From SKLM01 sp964390305 (lineage in GTDB: Bacteria; Chloroflexota; Anaerolineae; B4-G1), in NCBI GenBank assembly GCA_964390305.1, contig CAYMHT010000095.1, positions 1-10,334 on the forward strand: DNA of 10,334 nt, read 5' to 3'. The position numbers were made by a program, and so were the translations under genes. The notes beneath the pieces are model-generated. The model did not search any database and had not been told where the DNA came from. It was given only the letters and a program-made list of their open reading frames with translations. Of the stretch, positions 7,088 through 10,334 are shown one piece after another (within the stretch, counting starts at the first letter, position 1; every line of letters starts with the position of its first letter).

Positions 7088-7123
7088 GGGGCTCGCAGGG
7101 AGGGGGTGAGGGACTGGGGAGGG
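7088..7123 (+). repeat. G-tract cluster, possible G-quadruplex
   Basis: The plus strand has six runs of three to five G (7088-7091, 7098-7100, 7102-7106, 7110-7112, 7116-7119, 7121-7123); from the second run on, the loops are only 1-3 nt. This meets the usual intramolecular G-quadruplex pattern. The transcript of the neighbouring genes would be C-rich here. It may equally be a copy of a dispersed intergenic repeat; only one copy is in the window. Confidence 0.45.
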
Positions 7124-7277
7124 CCGTGACGCCGATTGACGTCTGATGACTCGTCGAGAGAGGCCCAAGGTCGTGACCGGTGAGGAGCAAGTGGGTGTGG
7201 ATGGCGAAGAGCGGGACGGCCTCGACCATTGTGCACTGCGGCACGGGGGCGGGAGATCAACGGCGGAGTGTCACACC

Positions 7278-7316
7278 CGAGAGCCAGGGCGCCTGGCACC
7301 GGCGCCCTGGCTCTCG
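7278..7316 (-). terminator. Strong 16-bp hairpin after saccharopine dehydrogenase-like gene
   Basis: The arms CGAGAGCCAGGGCGCC (7278-7293) and GGCGCCCTGGCTCTCG (7301-7316) are perfectly complementary over 16 bp with a 7-nt loop. The stem begins 15 nt after the stop codon at 7332-7334. No U-tract follows on either strand, so it is either a GC-rich U-less terminator or a 3'-end stabilising structure. Its position before the promoter region of the next unit supports a transcription boundary. Confidence 0.65.
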
Positions 7317-7331
7317 TAGAAGCGATGCGAA

Positions 7332-8501
7332 TCAGACCCTCCTGGTTACGCCGACGCGGGTGTAGATCTCCCGGTCCTCCAGTTCCTCGAAAAAGGGCTC
7401 TGGCTTGATCGCGAGTTCGGGAGGGTAGACGCCAGGGGGGATGCGGCCCTGGGCCAGCCAGATGGCGGCGCGCGCTGGGGCCGTGCCCGTCGGCTGCGCG
7501 CCCTTGCACATCACGGTCCCCAGACGGTAGGTGACCTCCTCACCGTCCTTTTCGCCCTGCACCTCAGTGACAATCTCCTTGACCCAATCGGGAGGCTCGT
7601 TTTCCGGGGGCGCAAGGAAAGCGGTGATCGGCGGTACGTGTTCCCCCATCAGGGCGATCATAAGGTCGCGCGGCACAACCCTCTGGCCCTTCACCTCCAC
7701 CGGCTCTCGGCCGGCAAAGCCGAACTCGACGAGCACGCGCACCTTCTCCACAGCTTCCTTGGCCATGCCCCAGTAGTTGATCTTGAAGAAGCACTCCTCT
7801 AACCCCTTCTCTTGAAAGCTGATGGGAAGCGTGGCGATCTCGGAATGGAGAGAAAGGTGCATTGGGAGCAACCCGAGGGGCTTGGTGAACCAGTAGTCCT
7901 CAAACTCGCTCAGCGGATCGCATGCTTGAAACTCGCCGTCCCGGTAGACCATGGGGGACATCGTCAGCTCGTCCACGATCGTCGGCACGGCGTACGTGAA
8001 CTGCACGTCGTCGCGCGAGGGAGGCTGAATGCCGTCGTAGATGTGGATGTACTCAAGCGTGTCGAGCCGGTCCGCGGCGTAGCGTGCCTGGATGTTGGGA
8101 ATTCCCGGCGCCGAACCCATGCCCAGGACCGCGCTGACTCCCGCCTCGGCGAAGCGGTCGTGGAGTTCCAGTTGTCTACGCGTCGTGTGGAAGAGGCCCC
8201 CGAGGTCCGTGTACGGTACCCCGGCCTCCAGACAGGCCTCCATCACCTGAAGGTTGAAGTAGTAGATGGTGGCGTTGACGCAGGCGTCTGCCTCACGCAG
8301 CAGGCCGATCAGGGCGTTGTGGTCAGTCACGTCAGCCTCTCGGATGCTGACCTTCGGGCTGTCGATGACCTCCGCCACGGTCCTGGCCTGTGCGACATCT
8401 CGGTCAGCGATGACGACCCCATCTACTCGATCATCACCCGCCAGATCTTGCACGGCGATGCAGCCCATCTTCCCCGCACCGCCCAGCACGACGATCTTCA
8501 T
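7332..8501 (-). CDS. Saccharopine dehydrogenase-family NAD(P)-dependent oxidoreductase
   Basis: This 389-residue protein of the saccharopine dehydrogenase/reductase group has an N-terminal Rossmann fold: GGAGKMG at 7-13 (GxGxxG) and IADRD at 31-35, where D33 sits at the end of strand 2. The family region ADACVNATIYYFN (71-83), YTDLGG (97-102) and GMGSAPGIPN (127-136) follows, then the catalytic/dimerisation domain. Relatives act on amino-acid carbon-nitrogen bonds (saccharopine, lysine 6-dehydrogenation, carboxynorspermidine); the substrate here cannot be read from sequence. The ATG at 8501 has a perfect AGGAGG 7 nt upstream, so I reject an upstream in-frame ATG at 8537. It lies 102 nt after the AOR gene in the same orientation and is followed 15 nt after its stop by a strong hairpin, so the two probably form one unit. 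One possible pairing is that this enzyme produces an amino-acid semialdehyde that AOR oxidises; this is inference. Confidence 0.88.
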   Translation of the reverse strand: MKIVVLGGAGKMGCIAVQDLAGDDRVDGVVIADRDVAQARTVAEVIDSPKVSIREADVTDHNALIGLLREADACVNATIYYFNLQVMEACLEAGVPYTDLGGLFHTTRRQLELHDRFAEAGVSAVLGMGSAPGIPNIQARYAADRLDTLEYIHIYDGIQPPSRDDVQFTYAVPTIVDELTMSPMVYRDGEFQACDPLSEFEDYWFTKPLGLLPMHLSLHSEIATLPISFQEKGLEECFFKINYWGMAKEAVEKVRVLVEFGFAGREPVEVKGQRVVPRDLMIALMGEHVPPITAFLAPPENEPPDWVKEIVTEVQGEKDGEEVTYRLGTVMCKGAQPTGTAPARAAIWLAQGRIPPGVYPPELAIKPEPFFEELEDREIYTRVGVTRRV

Positions 8502-8508
8502 CAGTCTT

Positions 8509-8514
8509 CCTCCT
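8509..8514 (-). promoter_or_regulatory. Shine-Dalgarno site of saccharopine dehydrogenase-like gene
   Basis: AGGAGG on the minus strand, 7 nt before the ATG at 8501. This fixes the start over the in-frame ATG at 8537, which has no such site. Confidence 0.85.
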
Positions 8515-8542
8515 GAAGCATTGTCATCCCAGGTCACGGTCT

Positions 8543-8580
8543 TGAGCCACAGGCCCGCGACCTGGCAGAGCTGTGGCTCA
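8543..8580 (-). terminator. Stem-loop between AOR and saccharopine dehydrogenase-like gene
   Basis: A perfect 10-bp inverted repeat, TGAGCCACAG (8543-8552) and CTGTGGCTCA (8571-8580), flanks an 18-nt GC-rich loop. It starts 23 nt after the AOR stop codon. There is no T-run on the minus strand after it, so it is a weak candidate intrinsic terminator, or an mRNA-processing or stabilising hairpin that lowers expression of the downstream gene relative to AOR. Confidence 0.45.
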
Positions 8581-8603
8581 GGACTGTGCCCCGAGTCTTC
8601 GAA

Positions 8604-10334
8604 TTAGAGTCCCAGCGCATCGGCCACCCAGCCAAGCGCCAGTTCGTTTAAATTGGCCCGGGTCGGGCGACCATCCTCGTCCCAACCGGACATCTCGTAG
8701 TAGAGCGCCTTCGCCTCCTCCACCTCTTCGGGACTCACCGCCACGCCGTTGCTCTTCCCTCCCTCTAGCGGGACCGACAGCTTGGGTGGCACGGTATCTG
8801 AGTCCGCCCCCACGCCCTCCCGGGCGTTGAAAGCCCGGAGCAGGTTCAGCCGTCGCTCCCCGATCTTCATCAGCTCCCACAGACTCACGTTCCACCCGGT
8901 GACCGTCCGCACGGCCTCCACCAGCTGGCCGGGTCCATAGAGGTGCCAGGAGGGACCGAAGACGAACTGGCACACGGGAAGCGTGTCCAGCAGGCTGTAG
9001 AGCCGCTGAGTGTAGACCGCATAGCGCACCTTCTCCGCGTTGAGCACGCCGGACGGTTGGGGATCCAACAGATCCAACTCCGCCATGCGCTCCGGGTACC
9101 AGCGGTAGCTGCCATCGTGTTCGTGGGACTGATGGTCGGCTCCGAAGGGGTTGACGGCGTAGATCAGCGCCAGGCTGCGCTTGACCTGAGGCATGTGAGC
9201 GGGCAATTCGTGGTGCTTCACCGCCATGACCAGATCCTGGCCCACGCCCAACATCTCTGCAGCGCGGGTGGATCCCTCGCCCAGCACACGCCCGAAACCC
9301 TCTCTCTCCCCAATGCGCTCGACCATGGACACCATGGCGTCGGCGTTACCGAACCGGAGCTCGAGAGCGTCCGTGTCCTTTGAGGTCAGCAGACCCTGCT
9401 CGAAGCAGTCCATGGCCCAGGCGATGGTCGCCCCGCAGGAGATGGTGTCCATGCCGTACATGTTGCACAGTTGATTGGCGCGGGCGATGGCCTCCAGGTC
9501 GGCGATGCCGCAGTAGGAGCCCATCGTGGCCACTGTCTCGTACTCGGGACCGCCGTAGCGAGGATCCACCACGTATGGCCCCTCTCTCACCTCCACTTCC
9601 CGCTTGCAGCGCACGACGCAGCCATAGCAGGTATCGCGCCGCTTCAGGATGGTGTCGCTCATCGTTGAGCCGCTGATTGCCTCGGCCCCGTCGAACGTGC
9701 CGCTCGACCAGTTGCGGGTGGGCAACCCTCCAGCCTGGTTCTGCGGCATGACGACGTCGGCGGTGCCGTGCAGCCCCATAGTATACACGTCCGAGTCCTC
9801 GAAGTTCTCCGCTCCCCAGCGGGCCAGGGCCTTCAGGCCCTCGGGGTCGGCTAATTCGGGCCGGACGGCTCCACGCACGGCGATCGCCTTCAGATTCTTG
9901 GAGGCCATCACAGCGCCCATCCCCGTCCGCCCGTTCGCCCGGTTGGCGTTGCTGATCAGGGCGCTGAAGCGAACGCCACGCTCGGCGGCGGGGCCGCACT
10001 GAAGCACGCGGACCCGCTCGTCGCCCAGTTCCTCCCGAATGGCATCCTCCACGTCGGCGGTAAATCGGCCCCAAAGATGCGCAGCGCTGCGGAGTTCCGC
10101 CTCACCGTCGTGGATCCATAGGGTGACGGGCTCCTCCGCCTTTCCCTGCACCACGATGCCGTCGAAGCCGGCGAATTTAAGCTCCGCAGGCCAGAAGCCG
10201 CCAGCCTGCGAATCGCCTACCAACCCGGTCTCGGGGGACCTGGCCGTGGCAGCCACACGCGATTGTCCGGACACGGGAGCCCCGGTGAGTGGCCCAATCA
10301 TCAGGCACAGCGTGTTCTCCGCTCCGAGAGGGTC
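8604..10334 (-). CDS. aor: Aldehyde:ferredoxin oxidoreductase (tungsten AOR family), N-terminus beyond window
   Basis: This enzyme oxidises aldehydes to carboxylic acids with ferredoxin as acceptor, using tungsto-bispyranopterin and one [4Fe-4S] cluster. 576 residues are visible and the frame is open to the window edge. The first visible family motif, around GPLTG and GDSQAGGFWPAELKFAG, suggests about 50-60 N-terminal residues are missing. GRTGMGAVMASKNLKAIAVRG-like pterin-domain sequence follows. The cluster ligands are CYGCVVRC (CxxCxxxC; Cys codons at 9629-9627, 9620-9618, 9608-9606), with the fourth Cys in LPVCQF (8972-8970). GGPEYET and YGMDTISCG are also present. The second pterin motif, usually DxxGLC, reads DTLPVC here. 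In-frame Met codons at the window edge (10301) are internal, not starts. The gene is the first visible member of a unit with the saccharopine dehydrogenase-like gene. BamB and other AOR paralogues with non-aldehyde substrates are alternatives. Confidence 0.95.
   Translation of the reverse strand, partial: DPLGAENTLCLMIGPLTGAPVSGQSRVAATARSPETGLVGDSQAGGFWPAELKFAGFDGIVVQGKAEEPVTLWIHDGEAELRSAAHLWGRFTADVEDAIREELGDERVRVLQCGPAAERGVRFSALISNANRANGRTGMGAVMASKNLKAIAVRGAVRPELADPEGLKALARWGAENFEDSDVYTMGLHGTADVVMPQNQAGGLPTRNWSSGTFDGAEAISGSTMSDTILKRRDTCYGCVVRCKREVEVREGPYVVDPRYGGPEYETVATMGSYCGIADLEAIARANQLCNMYGMDTISCGATIAWAMDCFEQGLLTSKDTDALELRFGNADAMVSMVERIGEREGFGRVLGEGSTRAAEMLGVGQDLVMAVKHHELPAHMPQVKRSLALIYAVNPFGADHQSHEHDGSYRWYPERMAELDLLDPQPSGVLNAEKVRYAVYTQRLYSLLDTLPVCQFVFGPSWHLYGPGQLVEAVRTVTGWNVSLWELMKIGERRLNLLRAFNAREGVGADSDTVPPKLSVPLEGGKSNGVAVSPEEVEEAKALYYEMSGWDEDGRPTRANLNELALGWVADALGL

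Larger units (their letters stand above)
6851..7331. other. 481-nt intergenic region between two transcription units
   Basis: I find no convincing gene here. It contains, from high to low coordinates, the 16-bp hairpin (7278-7316), a G-tract cluster on the plus strand (7088-7123), an inverted-repeat array (6982-7022), a sigma70-like promoter and a ~100-nt leader ending in the Shine-Dalgarno site of the 12S-like gene. The frames that run through it lack ribosome sites and give low-complexity Arg/Pro/Ser-rich products. Confidence 0.7.

Noticed and set aside
5939..7129. Plus-strand 396-codon open frame
   Set aside because: Antisense shadow of the 12S-like gene that also crosses its promoter and leader.
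6851..7168. 106-residue N-terminal extension of the 12S-like protein
   Set aside because: Low-complexity sequence covering the promoter and inverted repeats; a GGGAGG and family-typical residues start at 6850.
7074..7229. Minus-strand 51-residue small open frame
   Set aside because: No Shine-Dalgarno site, Pro/Ser-rich tail over the G-tract region, and no recognised family.
7180..7365. Plus-strand 61-codon frame
   Set aside because: It runs through the strong hairpin and into the antisense of the dehydrogenase C-terminus; no motif.
1..10334. CRISPR array, tRNA/rRNA genes, insertion sequence or prophage features
   Set aside because: I looked for spaced direct repeats, tRNA-like cloverleaf sequence, transposase motifs and terminal inverted repeats and found none.

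Overview
The window is GC-rich, and every gene I can support is on the minus strand, so transcription runs from high to low coordinates. The content points to an anaerobic or facultatively anaerobic bacterium: a tungsten-type aldehyde:ferredoxin oxidoreductase, a biotin-dependent carboxyltransferase in three separate subunits, and two HdrA-type flavin/iron-sulfur proteins. Shine-Dalgarno sites are strong (AGGAGG-like). A Chloroflexota-like or other deep-branching bacterial origin would fit, but this is only an impression and no phylogenetic marker is present.

Layout, in the direction of transcription. (1) 10334-8604: aldehyde:ferredoxin oxidoreductase, missing roughly its first 50-60 residues beyond the window edge. 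(2) 8501-7332: saccharopine-dehydrogenase-family oxidoreductase, after a 102-nt gap holding a hairpin. It is followed by a perfect 16-bp stem-loop (7278-7316) that probably ends this first unit. (3) 7331-6851: a 481-nt non-coding stretch with a G-tract cluster, an inverted-repeat array and a good sigma70-like promoter. (4) 6850-5300, 5261-3741 and 3741-3244: acyl-CoA carboxyltransferase (12S-like), pyruvate/oxaloacetate carboxyltransferase (5S-like) and biotin carrier protein (1.3S-like). (5) 3191-1428: a 587-residue HdrA-like protein. (6) 1352-1: a second HdrA-like protein that runs off the window at its C-terminus. Genes 4-6 look like one operon.

Together the three biotin genes match the composition of methylmalonyl-CoA:pyruvate transcarboxylase, which moves a carboxyl group between methylmalonyl-CoA/propionyl-CoA and pyruvate/oxaloacetate without ATP. 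No biotin carboxylase and no sodium-pumping membrane subunit is in the window. The two HdrA proteins have complementary cysteine modules: one has the N-terminal CxC domain and C-terminal ferredoxins but no internal ferredoxin insert; the other has the insert but no N-terminal domain. They could form a composite electron-transfer flavoprotein. With the ferredoxin-reducing AOR upstream, the locus may link aldehyde oxidation, ferredoxin/Hdr electron transfer and propionate-type carboxyl transfer. That linkage is inferred from gene order only.
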